In this document: positions 34,217-42,446 of the stretch, one piece after another
How the letters are laid out: each line of letters begins with the position of its first letter
Position numbering within the stretch: position 1 is the first letter of the stretch
DNA from: Streptomyces solicavernae
GTDB taxonomy: Bacteria; Actinomycetota; Actinomycetes; Streptomycetales; Streptomycetaceae
DNA length: 64,000 nucleotides
NCBI RefSeq assembly: GCF_029968095.1
Contig: NZ_JASCIR010000031.1
Location: 1 to 64,000, forward strand
Direction: 5' to 3'
Translations under genes and position numbers: made by a program
The notes under the pieces: generated by a model
Databases searched by the model: none
Told to the model about the DNA's origin: nothing
The model's input: only the letters and a program-made list of their open reading frames with translations

Positions 34217-36340
34217 TTGTCCGCGACTGCACATCTCTCCGTCGCCGTCGTCGGCGCGGGGCCGCGTGGCACCAGCGTCCTGGAACGGCTGTGCGCGTCG
34301 GCCCCGGAACTCCTGCCTCCGGGCGCCCTGCTCACGGTGCACATGGTCGACCCGGCGCCGCCGGGCGCGGGCCAGGTGTGGCGGACCGGGCAGTCGGACG
34401 AGCTTCTGATGAACACCGTCGCCCCCCAGGTCACCCTGTTCACCGACCCGAGCGTGACCTGCGAAGGACCGATACGCCGGGGGCCGAGCCTGTACGAGTG
34501 GGCGTCCGCGCACCCCGAGGCGCTGGACGGCCCCCTGGGCCCGGACGCGTACCCGACCCGCGCGCAGTACGGCCGCTACCTGGAGTGGGTCTTCGCCGAG
34601 GTGCTGCGCCGGGCCCCGGAGCAGGTCCGAGTCAAGGTCCACCGGGCCCGCGCGATCCGCCTCACGGAAGAGCCCGCCCACCCCACGGAAGAGCCCGCCG
34701 ACCTCACGAGGGAACCCGTCCCCCTCAAGAACGAGGCCCCCCACCCCACAGAAGAGCCCGCCGACCTCAAGCACGAGCCCGCCGACCTCACGGAAGAGCC
34801 CGTTCCCCTCACGGACCACGCCGGCCACCTGCCCCGTACGACCGCCACCGCCCACGTCCCCCGCCAGCGCCACGGCGACACCCCGCCGCCCCGCCCTCCC
34901 GGCCAGCGCCTCGTCCTCTCCGACGGCACCGAACTCACCGGCCTGGACGCCGTCGTCCTCGCCCAGGGGCACCTTCCGGCCACCGGCGGCGCGGCGCAGC
35001 GGCGGCTCGCGGACCATGCGCTCCGCCACGGCCTGCGGTACGTCCAGCCCGCCAACCCGGCCGACCTGGACCTGTCGTCCGTGGAGCCCGGGGCCCCGGT
35101 GCTGCTGCGCGGGCTCGGCCTCAACTTCTTCGACCACATGGCCCTGTTGACCTCGGGCCGCGGCGGCCGCTTCGTCGCCGGCCCGGACGGTCTCGGCTAC
35201 CTGCCGTCGGGCCGGGAGCCCCAGCTGTACGCGGGCTCGCGGCGCGGAGTCCCGTACCAGGCGCGTGGCGACAACGAGAAGGGCGCGTACGGCAGGCACG
35301 AGCCGCTGGTGCTCACCGGCACCGTGATCGAGGGCTTCCGCAAGCGTGCCGCCGACGGCGATCCGCCGGACTTCCTCGCCGAGATCTGGCCCCTGGTCGC
35401 GAAGGAGGTCGAGACGGTCCACTACGAGGCCCGGCTGCGCGCCGAAGGCCGGTCCACGGAGGTGTTCCGGGAGCGCTTCCTCGGCTCGGCGCACGGCTCG
35501 GAGCAGGAGGCGGCCGTACTCGACGCCTTCGGCTTCGGGCCGGCCGGACGCTGGTCCTGGGAGCGCGTCGCCCGCCCGTACGACGGGGTGGAGTTCGCCG
35601 GTCCGGAGGAATTCCGCGGCCGGCTGCTCGGGCAGCTGCGCGCGGACGCCGCCGAGGCCGCGCTCGGCAATGTGTCAGGTCCGGTCAAGGCGGCGCTCGA
35701 CGTGCTGCGGGACCTGCGCAACGAGCTGCGCCTGGTCGTGGACCACCGGGGCATCGGCGGCCGTTCGCGGCGCGAGCACCTGGACCGCTGGTACACGCCC
35801 CTGAACGCGTTCCTGTCCATCGGGCCGCCGCGCCGCCGCATCGAGGAGATGACGGCGCTCGTGGCGGCGGGGGTGCTCCACGTGGTCGGCCCGCGCATGG
35901 AGGTGCGCGCCGAGGCGGACGGGTTTGTGGCGCACTCCCCCGATGTGCCGGGTTCCACGGTGCGCGCGACCACGATGATCGAGGCGCGCCTTCCGGAAGC
36001 GGATCTTCGGCGTACGGGCGACGCACTGCTCGCGGAGCTGCTCGCCTCGGGTGGGTGCAGGCCCCATGTGGTCGACGACTATGAGACGGGTGGTCTCGAT
36101 GTGACGCCGCGCCCCTACCGGGTCGTGGACCGCCTCGGCAGGCCGCACCCCGGGCGGTTCGCGGTGGGCGTCCCCACGGAGGGTGTGCACTGGGTGACGG
36201 CGGCGGGAGCGCGGCCGGGCGTCGACTCGGTGACGCTGTCGGACGCGGACGCGGTGGCGCGTGCGGCGCTGCGGACCGCCTCGGGAGCGGAAGCGGAACG
36301 CGGAGAACGGCCAGATGTTGAACTTGCAAGTATTGATTAG
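34217..36340 (+). CDS. Large FAD/NAD(P)-binding protein (NAD_binding_9 type)
   Basis: 707 aa from TTG 34217 with GGAG upstream; an in-frame ATG further left (about 34070) is less likely. The N-terminal dinucleotide fold is VAVVGAGPRGTSVLERLCA. The family segments QVWRTGQSDELLMNTVAPQ and YPTRAQYGRYLEWVF fit actinobacterial FAD/NAD(P)-binding proteins related to lysine/ornithine N-oxygenases. GAPVLLRGLGLNFFDHMALLT is a second conserved block. Residues about 152-205 are an odd repeated insert (EEPADLT/EEPVPLT). An iron-box-like palindrome overlaps its 3' end. Flavin-dependent oxygenase of unknown substrate. Confidence 0.75.
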   Translation: MSATAHLSVAVVGAGPRGTSVLERLCASAPELLPPGALLTVHMVDPAPPGAGQVWRTGQSDELLMNTVAPQVTLFTDPSVTCEGPIRRGPSLYEWASAHPEALDGPLGPDAYPTRAQYGRYLEWVFAEVLRRAPEQVRVKVHRARAIRLTEEPAHPTEEPADLTREPVPLKNEAPHPTEEPADLKHEPADLTEEPVPLTDHAGHLPRTTATAHVPRQRHGDTPPPRPPGQRLVLSDGTELTGLDAVVLAQGHLPATGGAAQRRLADHALRHGLRYVQPANPADLDLSSVEPGAPVLLRGLGLNFFDHMALLTSGRGGRFVAGPDGLGYLPSGREPQLYAGSRRGVPYQARGDNEKGAYGRHEPLVLTGTVIEGFRKRAADGDPPDFLAEIWPLVAKEVETVHYEARLRAEGRSTEVFRERFLGSAHGSEQEAAVLDAFGFGPAGRWSWERVARPYDGVEFAGPEEFRGRLLGQLRADAAEAALGNVSGPVKAALDVLRDLRNELRLVVDHRGIGGRSRREHLDRWYTPLNAFLSIGPPRRRIEEMTALVAAGVLHVVGPRMEVRAEADGFVAHSPDVPGSTVRATTMIEARLPEADLRRTGDALLAELLASGGCRPHVVDDYETGGLDVTPRPYRVVDRLGRPHPGRFAVGVPTEGVHWVTAAGARPGVDSVTLSDADAVARAALRTASGAEAERGERPDVELASID
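34670..34815. repeat. In-frame imperfect repeat encoding EEPADLT-like units
   Basis: Six or so imperfect copies of a CTCACGGAAGAGCCCGCC-type unit, partly split by CCCCACAGAAG variants, encode Glu-Pro-rich heptamers in the FAD protein. They probably form a flexible surface insert. Confidence 0.65.
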
Positions 36341-36350
36341 GTCTGCCTAA
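36337..36350. promoter_or_regulatory. Iron-box-like inverted repeat (DmdR/DtxR type) upstream of DoxX gene
   Basis: TTAGG-TCTG-CCTAA is a perfect 5-4-5 inverted repeat equal to the core of the DtxR/IdeR/DmdR operator. It overlaps the FAD-gene stop and lies 51 nt before the DoxX start, in locally AT-rich sequence. Confidence 0.55.
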
Positions 36351-36401
36351 CGTAGAGCCTCCGATCGGTTGCCGTCCCCGACCGAACGAAGGAGTCCCCC
36401 A

Positions 36402-36842
36402 ATGAACGACCGCCTCGACAGGGCACAGCCATACGCCCTGGGGCTGTTCCGCATCGTGATCGGCCTGCTCTACACCTGCCACGGCGTCTCGAAGCTCTTC
36501 GGCGTCCTCGGCGGCCAGACGACGGACCCCGTCAGCTGGCCCGGCGGAATCTCGGCGCTGATCGAGGTCGTCTGCGGCACGCTGGTGATGATCGGCCTCG
36601 GCACCCGCGCGGCCGCGTTCCTCGCCTCCGGCGCGATGGCGTACGCGTACTTCACGGTGCACCAGCCGATGGGCCTGTGGCCACTGGAGAACACCGGTGA
36701 GAGCGCCGCCCTGTTCTGCTGGGCGTTCCTGCTGATCGTCTTCACCGGCTCCGGGGCCTTCGGCCTCGACCGGCTCATCGGCCGCGGTGCCGGCGCGGCC
36801 GACAAGTCCGCCAGGACCGAGGCCGACCTCACGCCCGTGTAG
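36402..36842 (+). CDS. DoxX-family membrane protein
   Basis: 146 aa; ATG 36402 with GAAGGAG upstream. Four membrane helices. The DoxX signature ALGLFRIVIGLLYTCHGVSKLFGVLGG is followed by ISALIEVVCGTLVMIGLGTRAAAFLASGAMAYAYFTVHQP, as in DoxX/MhqP redox-stress proteins. Actinobacterial DoxX associates with superoxide dismutase and thiosulfate handling. Here a Cu/Zn-SOD-like gene overlaps it convergently by 14 nt. An iron-box-like site upstream suggests iron or oxidative-stress control. Confidence 0.86.
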   Translation: MNDRLDRAQPYALGLFRIVIGLLYTCHGVSKLFGVLGGQTTDPVSWPGGISALIEVVCGTLVMIGLGTRAAAFLASGAMAYAYFTVHQPMGLWPLENTGESAALFCWAFLLIVFTGSGAFGLDRLIGRGAGAADKSARTEADLTPV

Positions 36843-37380
36843 GCGCGAACGGCACGCTGAAGCACGCCAACCGGTCTCCTGCACCGCCCTGTTCGCGGTG
36901 CAGGACGACCGAGGCGGCCTCCCCGGGGCGGAAGTTCCAGCCGTGCCGGGCGGCCGCCGCCCCGTGCCCCCGGACGTCCGTGGTGAAGTCCAGCCACACC
37001 TCGTTGTACGGATTCACATACGCCGGGTCCGTGGACGGCTGCACCGGATCCTTGCGGTGCTGGTAGTGACCGCCCGCGTCCTCGGGCCGCGCGCCGCACG
37101 GCTTCTGGTGCACATGCACGCCGTACGCGCGGTTCGGTTTCAGGCCGTCGACCGTCAGCGTCACCGCGTTGCCCGGGTCCTCCGCGACCTGCACCACCTG
37201 GATGTGCGCCCCCGCGGGCACCAGTTCCATGTCGTACGTCTTCGCGTCCGACGGCACGAACGCGTTCGGCGGCGCGAAGTCCGCCTCCGCGCGCACCACC
37301 TCGACGTCGCCCGCGACCGGGCCGCCGCCCGTCATCAACACCGCCGCCGCAGTCGCCGCGGCGACCATCCCTGCCACCAT
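36829..37380 (-). CDS. Secreted Cu/Zn superoxide dismutase-like protein
   Basis: 183 aa; ATG 37380 (GTG 37383 is possible) after AGGAG. Signal-like N-terminus MVAGMVAAATAAAVLM. The SodC fold is visible: NRAYGVHVHQKPCG (copper-binding His pair), AGGHYQHRKDP (bridging His) and the final CFSVPF cysteine for the disulfide. The VWLDFTTDVRGHG segment holds further metal ligands. Length and cysteines are within range, but the zinc loop is atypical, so activity is uncertain. The 3' end overlaps the DoxX gene. Confidence 0.8.
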   Translation of the reverse strand: MVAGMVAAATAAAVLMTGGGPVAGDVEVVRAEADFAPPNAFVPSDAKTYDMELVPAGAHIQVVQVAEDPGNAVTLTVDGLKPNRAYGVHVHQKPCGARPEDAGGHYQHRKDPVQPSTDPAYVNPYNEVWLDFTTDVRGHGAAAARHGWNFRPGEAASVVLHREQGGAGDRLACFSVPFAPTRA

Positions 37381-37598
37381 CACCCTGCTCCTCTCGGTTC
37401 GCTACCTCTCGTTCGTACGGGAACGCGGCGCCGCGTGTCGCTCCGGAAGCGGCACGCGGGTGAACGCTCGCCGAGGCGTACGAGAAGTGCGCCCCGGGGG
37501 CGAGGAGCACCCGCCGGAATCCTCCCGAAGTGCCAGGCGTACGCTGTACAGCTGTCCGACGGGAAAGGGCCGTCCGACGGGACTCGCGGGAGCAATGG

Positions 37599-38222
37599 GT
37601 GCTGGAGAGTGTGGGGTCGCTGACCGGCAGCCCGTGGATCTACGCCGTCATCGCCGCCTCCATCGTTCTGGACGTCTTCCTGCCGCTGCTGCCCAGCGGG
37701 CTCCTGGTGGTCACGGCCGCCACCGCCGCGGCCGCCGGCTCCGGCGCCGCGGGCGCCGCCGCCGACCGGATGGCGCACCAGGTCCCGGACCTGCTGCTGC
37801 TCGGCACCTGCGCGGCGCTCGCCTCGGTCCTCGGCGACCTGGTCGCGTACCGCGTGGCCTGGCGCGGCGGCGCGCGCTTGGACCGCGTGATCGCCCGCTC
37901 CCGCCGCCTCAGCAGCGCACAGGAACGCCTCGGCGCCGCGCTCGCCAAGGGCGGTGGCGCGCTGGTCGTCGTCGCCCGCTTCGCGCCCGCGGGCCGTTCC
38001 GTGGTCTCGCTCGGCGCGGGCGCCGCACACCGCGCGATCGGCGAGTTCCTGCCCTGGTCCCTGACGGCCGGGGTGGCCTGGGCCGCGTACAGCGTCGGGC
38101 TCGGCTGGTTCGGCGGGCAGTGGCTCGGCGCGGGCTGGCTCGCCACGGGCGTCTCGCTGGCCGCACTCTTCGCGGCGGGCACGGGCGCGGCGTGCCTGGT
38201 GCGCCGTCCGCGCACGCACTGA
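37599..38222 (+). CDS. DedA/VTT-like membrane protein
   Basis: 207 aa from GTG 37599 with a GGGAG site 7 nt upstream. Five or so membrane segments. The re-entrant loop motif ASIVLDVFLPLLPSGLLVVTAATAAAA is followed by ASVLGDLVAYRVAWRGG. The arginine motif KGGGALVVVARFAPAGRSVVSLGAGA matches the SNARE-associated/VTT scramblase-like domain. It is shorter and more divergent than the DedA protein at 45476. It may flip or traffic membrane lipids. The stop codon lies inside the first unit of a 25-bp repeat. Confidence 0.78.
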   Translation: MLESVGSLTGSPWIYAVIAASIVLDVFLPLLPSGLLVVTAATAAAAGSGAAGAAADRMAHQVPDLLLLGTCAALASVLGDLVAYRVAWRGGARLDRVIARSRRLSSAQERLGAALAKGGGALVVVARFAPAGRSVVSLGAGAAHRAIGEFLPWSLTAGVAWAAYSVGLGWFGGQWLGAGWLATGVSLAALFAAGTGAACLVRRPRTH

Positions 38223-38279
38223 CCTGCTCCGGCCTCGCACGCACTGACGCGCTCCGGCCTCGCACGCACTGACCCGCAC
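38211..38279. repeat. Tandem repeat, 25-bp unit, almost three copies spanning a stop codon
   Basis: Units start CGCACGCACTGAC and end GCTCCGGCCT. The TGA in the first copy is the stop codon of the DedA/VTT gene, so the repeat has grown from the gene's last codons. Confidence 0.85.
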
Positions 38280-38317
38280 GGGACGGCTGATCCGATCCGC
38301 GCGGACGGGCTGCTCGG

Positions 38318-38542
38318 TTACGGGGCCTGTCTCTGGCCGCGTACAACCAGTCCGTCGAGGAGTTCCCGGGTCGCGAGGGCGACCGCGTCCACGGCCTGGT
38401 CGAACACCTCGCGGTTGTGGGCCGCGGGCGCGTGGAACCCGGACACCTTGCGGACGTACTGCAAGGCGGCGGCGCGCATGTCGTCCTCGGTGGCCTCCTC
38501 GGGCATGGCCGGCGGGCGGAGGGTCTTGATGCTTCGGCACAT
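38318..38542 (-). CDS. DUF2277 domain protein
   Basis: 74 aa; ATG 38542 begins MCRSIKTLRPP, the conserved opening of DUF2277. The Y-V-R-K-V-S-G pattern (ALQYVRKVSGFHAPAAHNREVFDQAVDAVA) matches the family. Function is unknown. It may be a small helical DNA- or protein-binding factor. It is divergent from the small protein gene at 38669. Confidence 0.78.
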   Translation of the reverse strand: MCRSIKTLRPPAMPEEATEDDMRAAALQYVRKVSGFHAPAAHNREVFDQAVDAVALATRELLDGLVVRGQRQAP

Positions 38543-38668
38543 ACGCACAGTCTGGTCCGCGGCGCCTCCCGGGACCAGTGCCCCGGCGAAAGTGAGGAAC
38601 ACACGTTCGGGTGGTCTTGCGGCGAGGAACCTCGCTTCCGAAATTCGAACAGGCGTAGCATTGCGGTC

Positions 38669-39031
38669 GTGGCTGAGACCTTTGAATTCCCCGAAGACCT
38701 CCTCGCAGGTCAGGAGGAGCTGCATCAGGTCCGGGCCGAGCTTCTGGCTCTGCTCAAGCGGCTCCCCTGGTCGGTCACGCCCCTCGACGGCTTCATTGAC
38801 ATAGCCGGCTGGCGCAAGGTGGAGCGTCCCGCCTCCCCGGGCTGGAGCGCCGACGAGCAGGCGGAGGTGGAGAAACTCCGGCAGCGGGAGCGGGAGTTGG
38901 CGGTGTTCGTCACCTGCCATCGGCACTGGGGCGCGTTCTCCGGCCCCGAGCTCGTCGACGGCCGGATGCGCCTCAAGCACATACGGGACGCGGCGGCCGG
39001 GGCGGGGGCAGGCGCGGGCGCGGGCGCCTGA
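38669..39031 (+). CDS. Conserved small protein of unknown function
   Basis: 120 aa from GTG 38669. The sequence is helical and charged: FPEDLLAGQEELHQVRAELLALLKRLPW, then GWSADEQAEVEKLRQRERELAVFVTCHRHW. The Trp/His-rich end (HRHWGAFSGPELVDGRMRLKH) is followed by an Ala/Gly tail (AGAGAGAGA). I know no functional assignment. It converges on the PadR gene, ending 4 nt before it. Confidence 0.65.
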   Translation: MAETFEFPEDLLAGQEELHQVRAELLALLKRLPWSVTPLDGFIDIAGWRKVERPASPGWSADEQAEVEKLRQRERELAVFVTCHRHWGAFSGPELVDGRMRLKHIRDAAAGAGAGAGAGA

Positions 39032-39035
39032 GCGT

Positions 39036-39662
39036 TCAGCCCTCCGCGGGGCCTTCCGGACGGCGGTCCGGAAGCTGATCCAGCTGATCCAGCTGATCCA
39101 GCTGGACCGGCTGGACCGGCGCCTGCTCCGGCAGCCGCTCCATGGCGTCGAGGGCCTCGGTGATCCAGCCGATCCAGAACGTCTCCAGCTCGATGCCGCC
39201 GCGCAGCACCAGATGGCGCAGCCGGTCCTGCGCACCGTCCCGCCCGGCCGGGAAGTCCCGCTCCTCGATCTGCTCGTACTCCTTCAACTGTTCCTGATGC
39301 AGGGCGAGATGGCGGTGCAGCTCGGCCTCAAGCCCCTGCGGGCCGACCACGGCGGCGGCGCGCATCCGCAGCAGCAGCGCGGAGCGGATCGGCTTCGGGT
39401 CCTCCTCCCTGGCGACCCAGGCGGTGAGTTCCGCACGCCCCGCGGGCAGCACCTCGTACGCCTTGCGCTGCCCGCGGGTCGGCTGCGGTGACGGCAGGAC
39501 ACGGATCAGTCCGGCGTCCTCCAGCTTGCCGAGCTCGCGATAGATCTGCTGATGCGTGGCGGACCAGAAGTACCCGATGGACTTGTCGAAACGGCGAGTC
39601 AGTTCGAGGCCTGACGAGGGCTTCTCCAGAAGGGCGGTGAGGATGGCGTGCGGCAGGGACAT
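39036..39662 (-). CDS. PadR-family transcriptional regulator
   Basis: 208 aa; ATG 39662. The winged-helix N-terminus is MSLPHAILTALLEKPSSGLELTRRFDKSIGYFWSATHQQIYRELGKLEDAGLI, typical of the long PadR (Vir_act_alpha_C) subfamily. A helical dimerisation C-domain follows (ELHRHLALHQEQLKEYEQIEERDF). The last 25 residues carry a LDQLDQLDQL repeat encoded by a CTGATCCAG 9-bp repeat. It lies 156 nt downstream of, and on the same strand as, the dienoyl-CoA reductase gene; a regulatory link is possible but unproven. Confidence 0.87.
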   Translation of the reverse strand: MSLPHAILTALLEKPSSGLELTRRFDKSIGYFWSATHQQIYRELGKLEDAGLIRVLPSPQPTRGQRKAYEVLPAGRAELTAWVAREEDPKPIRSALLLRMRAAAVVGPQGLEAELHRHLALHQEQLKEYEQIEERDFPAGRDGAQDRLRHLVLRGGIELETFWIGWITEALDAMERLPEQAPVQPVQLDQLDQLDQLPDRRPEGPAEG

Positions 39663-39787
39663 GTCCGCATCCTATGGAGGGTCAGGGCGCTGATATCAGC
39701 CCGTCCGGCGTTCGCGGACGAGCCCGCAGGGCGATCGACGGCAACCGGGTCGACGGTGCGGGACCTCGTCCGGAAGTACCGCCGGCT

Positions 39788-39851
39788 ACGCCTGCGCCGC
39801 CAGCTCCGTACCCTTCGGCTACACCCGCGCCGCCAGCTCCGTGCCCTGCTT
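39788..39851. repeat. 33-bp direct duplication of the reductase gene end
   Basis: On the minus strand the last codons encode QGTELAARV then TAG. The next 33 nt repeat them in the same frame as KGTELAAQA, again followed by TAG. Imperfect duplication with 3 or so base changes per copy. Confidence 0.8.
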
Positions 39852-41867
39852 GATCGCCCGCTTCGCGTCCAGCTCGGCGGCCACGTCGGCACCCCCGATG
39901 ACGTGCACGGACTGGCCCGCGGCGCGCAGCGCGTCGTACAGCTCGCGGCGCGGCTCCTGGCCGGCGCAGAGGACCACGGTGTCCACGTCGAGCACCTGGG
40001 TGTCGCCGTCGACGGTGACGTGCAGGCCCGCGTCGTCGATCCGCTCGTAGGACACCCCGGCGACCATCGTCACGCCGCGGTGGCGCAGTTCGGTGCGGTG
40101 GATCCAGCCGGTGGTCTTGCCGAGCCCGGCGCCGACCTTGCTGGCCTTGCGCTGCAACAGGTGCACCTGGCGCGGCGGCTCGGACCGCTCGGGTGCGCGC
40201 AGCCCGCCGCGGTCGCGGTAGTCCATGTCGACGCCCCACTGCGCGAAGTACGTCGCCGGGTCCAGGCTCGCCTGCTCACCGCCGTCGGTCAGGAACTCGG
40301 CGACGTCGAAGCCGATGCCGCCCGCGCCGACGATCGCGACGCGCTCGCCCACCTTGGCCCCGTCCCGCAGCACGTCCAGATAGCTGAGCACGCGCGGGTG
40401 GTCGACGCCCGGGATCTCCGGGGTGCGCGGGCTGACGCCGGTGGCGATCACGATCTCGTCGTACGTGGTGCCATACGCGCCGGAGGTCAGCTCGTCGGCG
40501 GTGACGCGGGTGTTCAACCGGACGTCCACGCCCCGGAGTTCGAGCTGGGTGCGGAAGTAGCGGATCGTCTCGTCGAACTCCTCCTTGCCCGGGACCTTGC
40601 GGGCCAGGTTGAGCTGGCCGCCGATCCGGTCCGCGGCGTCGAAGAGGGTGACCTCGTGCCCGCGCTCGGCGGCCGACACGGCGAAGGCGAGCCCGGCGGG
40701 CCCGGCACCGACCACGCCGACGCGCTTGCGGCGCGGGATCTCGGTGATCGGTTCGAGGACCAGCTCGGTCTCGTGGCAGGCCCGCGGGTTCACCAGGCAG
40801 GAGGTGATCTGCAGGCTGAAAGTGTGGTCCAGGCAGGCCTGGTTGCAGCCGATGCAGGTGTTGATGGCCTCGGCGCGGTCCGCGCGCGCCTTCGCCACGA
40901 ACTCCGGGTCGGCGAGGAACGGCCGGGCGAGCGAGACCAGGTCGGCGTGCCCGTCGGCCAGCAACTGCTCGGCCACCTCAGGGGTGTTGATGCGGTTGCT
41001 GGTGACCAGCGGCACCGACACCGCACCCATGACCTTCTTCGTCACCCAGGCGTACGCGCCGCGCGGCACGGACGTCGCGATGGTGGGGATGCGCGCCTCG
41101 TGCCAGCCGATGCCGGTGTTGATGATGGTGGCGCCCGCCGCCTCGATCTCCTTGGCGAGGGCGACGACCTCGTCGAAGGTCGAGCCGCCCGGCATCAGGT
41201 CGAGCATGGAGAGCCGGTAGATCAGGATGAAGTCCGGCCCGACCCGCTCCCTGGTCCGCCGCACGATCTCGACGGGGAACCGGATCCGGTTCTCGTACGA
41301 GCCGCCCCAGCGGTCGGTGCGGTGGTTGGTGGCGGCGACGATGAACTCGTTGAGGAGATAGCCCTCGGAGCCCATGATCTCGACACCGTCGTACCCGGCC
41401 TCCTTGGCGAGCCCGGCGGCCCGCACGAAGTCCTCGACGGTCTGCTCGACCTCGGTCTCCGTCAGCTCGTTCGGTACGAAGGGGCTGATCGGCGCCTGGA
41501 GCGGGCTGGGTGCGACCAGGTCCTCGTGGTAGGCGTACCGCCCGAAGTGCAGGATCTGCATGGCGATCCGGCCGCCCGCCGCGTGCACGGCCTCGGTGAC
41601 GACGGCGTGCTGCGCGACCTCGTCGGCGGTGGTCAGCTTGGCCCCGCCCGCCCACGGCCGGCCCGCCTCGTTCGGGGCGATCCCGCCGGTCACGATGAGC
41701 CCGGCGCCGCCGCGCGCCCGCTCCGCGTAGAAGGCCGCCATCCGCTCGAAGCCGCGCTCGGCCTCTTCGAGCCCGACGTGCATCGAGCCCATGATCACGC
41801 GGTTGGGCAGGGTGGTGAACCCGAGGTCGAGGGGCCGCAGCAGGTGCGGGTACGGGCTCTGGCTCAT
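39819..41867 (-). CDS. fadH: NADPH-dependent 2,4-dienoyl-CoA reductase
   Basis: 682 aa, the full length of the family; ATG 41867 with AGGAGG 5 nt upstream. The N-terminal Old-Yellow-Enzyme barrel (residues about 1-340) contains MQILHFGRYAYHEDL, EIMGSEGYLLNEFIVAATNHRTD and LARPFLADPEF. A 4Fe-4S loop is CIGCNQACLDHTF. The C-terminal FAD/NADPH folds are VGVVGAGPAGLAFAVSAAERG and VAIVGAGGIGFDVAEFL. It reduces 2,4-dienoyl-CoA in beta-oxidation of unsaturated acyl chains. An exact KstR-type operator lies at 41924. The gene end is tandemly duplicated. Confidence 0.93.
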   Translation of the reverse strand: MSQSPYPHLLRPLDLGFTTLPNRVIMGSMHVGLEEAERGFERMAAFYAERARGGAGLIVTGGIAPNEAGRPWAGGAKLTTADEVAQHAVVTEAVHAAGGRIAMQILHFGRYAYHEDLVAPSPLQAPISPFVPNELTETEVEQTVEDFVRAAGLAKEAGYDGVEIMGSEGYLLNEFIVAATNHRTDRWGGSYENRIRFPVEIVRRTRERVGPDFILIYRLSMLDLMPGGSTFDEVVALAKEIEAAGATIINTGIGWHEARIPTIATSVPRGAYAWVTKKVMGAVSVPLVTSNRINTPEVAEQLLADGHADLVSLARPFLADPEFVAKARADRAEAINTCIGCNQACLDHTFSLQITSCLVNPRACHETELVLEPITEIPRRKRVGVVGAGPAGLAFAVSAAERGHEVTLFDAADRIGGQLNLARKVPGKEEFDETIRYFRTQLELRGVDVRLNTRVTADELTSGAYGTTYDEIVIATGVSPRTPEIPGVDHPRVLSYLDVLRDGAKVGERVAIVGAGGIGFDVAEFLTDGGEQASLDPATYFAQWGVDMDYRDRGGLRAPERSEPPRQVHLLQRKASKVGAGLGKTTGWIHRTELRHRGVTMVAGVSYERIDDAGLHVTVDGDTQVLDVDTVVLCAGQEPRRELYDALRAAGQSVHVIGGADVAAELDAKRAIKQGTELAARV

Positions 41868-41923
41868 CGGGGCCTCCTGATGGGGTGCGGTCGAGCTTGT
41901 TGTAACCCATCGGAAGACTGTTC

Positions 41924-41937
41924 TGCAACAAGTTGCA
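41924..41937. promoter_or_regulatory. Putative KstR-type operator (exact match) upstream of dienoyl-CoA reductase
   Basis: TGCAACAAGTTGCA matches TnnAACnnGTTnnA at every specified base and has perfect 6-2-6 symmetry. It lies 57 nt upstream of the reductase start. Confidence 0.62.
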
Positions 41938-41959
41938 TAAGACTGTGGCGCACCCGTCA

Positions 41960-42093
41960 GAGCCGCTCGGCCGGTGATGCGGGGTACGCACGAAGTCGCG
42001 CCACAGCCGCACGCTCGACCCGGTCACCCCGGGGAACAGATAGTTCCGGCGCTGCTCGATCCTGGCGATCTCGGCCAGCGCCCCGGGAGACAC
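41960..42093 (-). pseudogene. Possible remnant of a minus-strand gene
   Basis: Minus-strand codons read LAEIARIEQRRNYLFPGVTG and then a SSVRLWRDFVRTPHH-like stretch. The composition is more protein-like than the surrounding frames, but there is no clear start, stop or family. It could be a decayed gene fragment or chance. The rest of the 579-nt gap 41868-42446 holds the reductase promoter, GCAGTAA-type short repeats (42304-42350) and a terminator palindrome. Confidence 0.3.
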
Positions 42094-42380
42094 CCCCCGC
42101 GTTCTCCGACCGCGCCACCCGCCTCAGCGCTCCTGGCGTCCGAACCCCCTGCTCGACGCGGACCTTCCCCGGCCGCCTACGCGGCACGGCCCTTTCCGTC
42201 GGCCGCCTTGCGGCTCTCGGTCGTCATGAGGCGAGCCGGCCACGTCAACGGCCTTACGGGCACCGGGATTTCGGGCCCCGTGAGCGGTACGCCCGCGCGG
42301 ATGCGCACAGCAGTAATGCGGCAGTAAGGCGGCAGTAATACGGCAGTAGGGCACCAGCAGGACAGAGCCGCGGGAGCAGT

Positions 42381-42410
42381 AAGGCCCTCCGGAGATCTCC
42401 GGAGGGCCTT
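42381..42410 (-). terminator. Perfect 30-bp palindromic terminator after tRNA-Val
   Basis: Arms AAGGCCCTCCGGAGA and TCTCCGGAGGGCCTT are perfectly complementary with no spacer. It lies 36 nt past the tRNA 3' end on the minus strand and should end tRNA transcription; it may act on both strands. Confidence 0.75.
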
Positions 42411-42446
42411 GCCGAGTGACCGGGCTGGTCCGTCGTACGGACCCGG

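Noticed and set aside
37540..37570. GCTGTACAGC palindrome as a LexA or other operator
   Set aside because: Ten-base palindrome only; it does not fit the CGAAC-type SOS box, and no gene context supports it.
39648..42338. A long open frame opposite the dienoyl-CoA reductase gene
   Set aside because: Shadow of the reductase; the product is a featureless Arg/Gly/Asp/Val-rich sequence.
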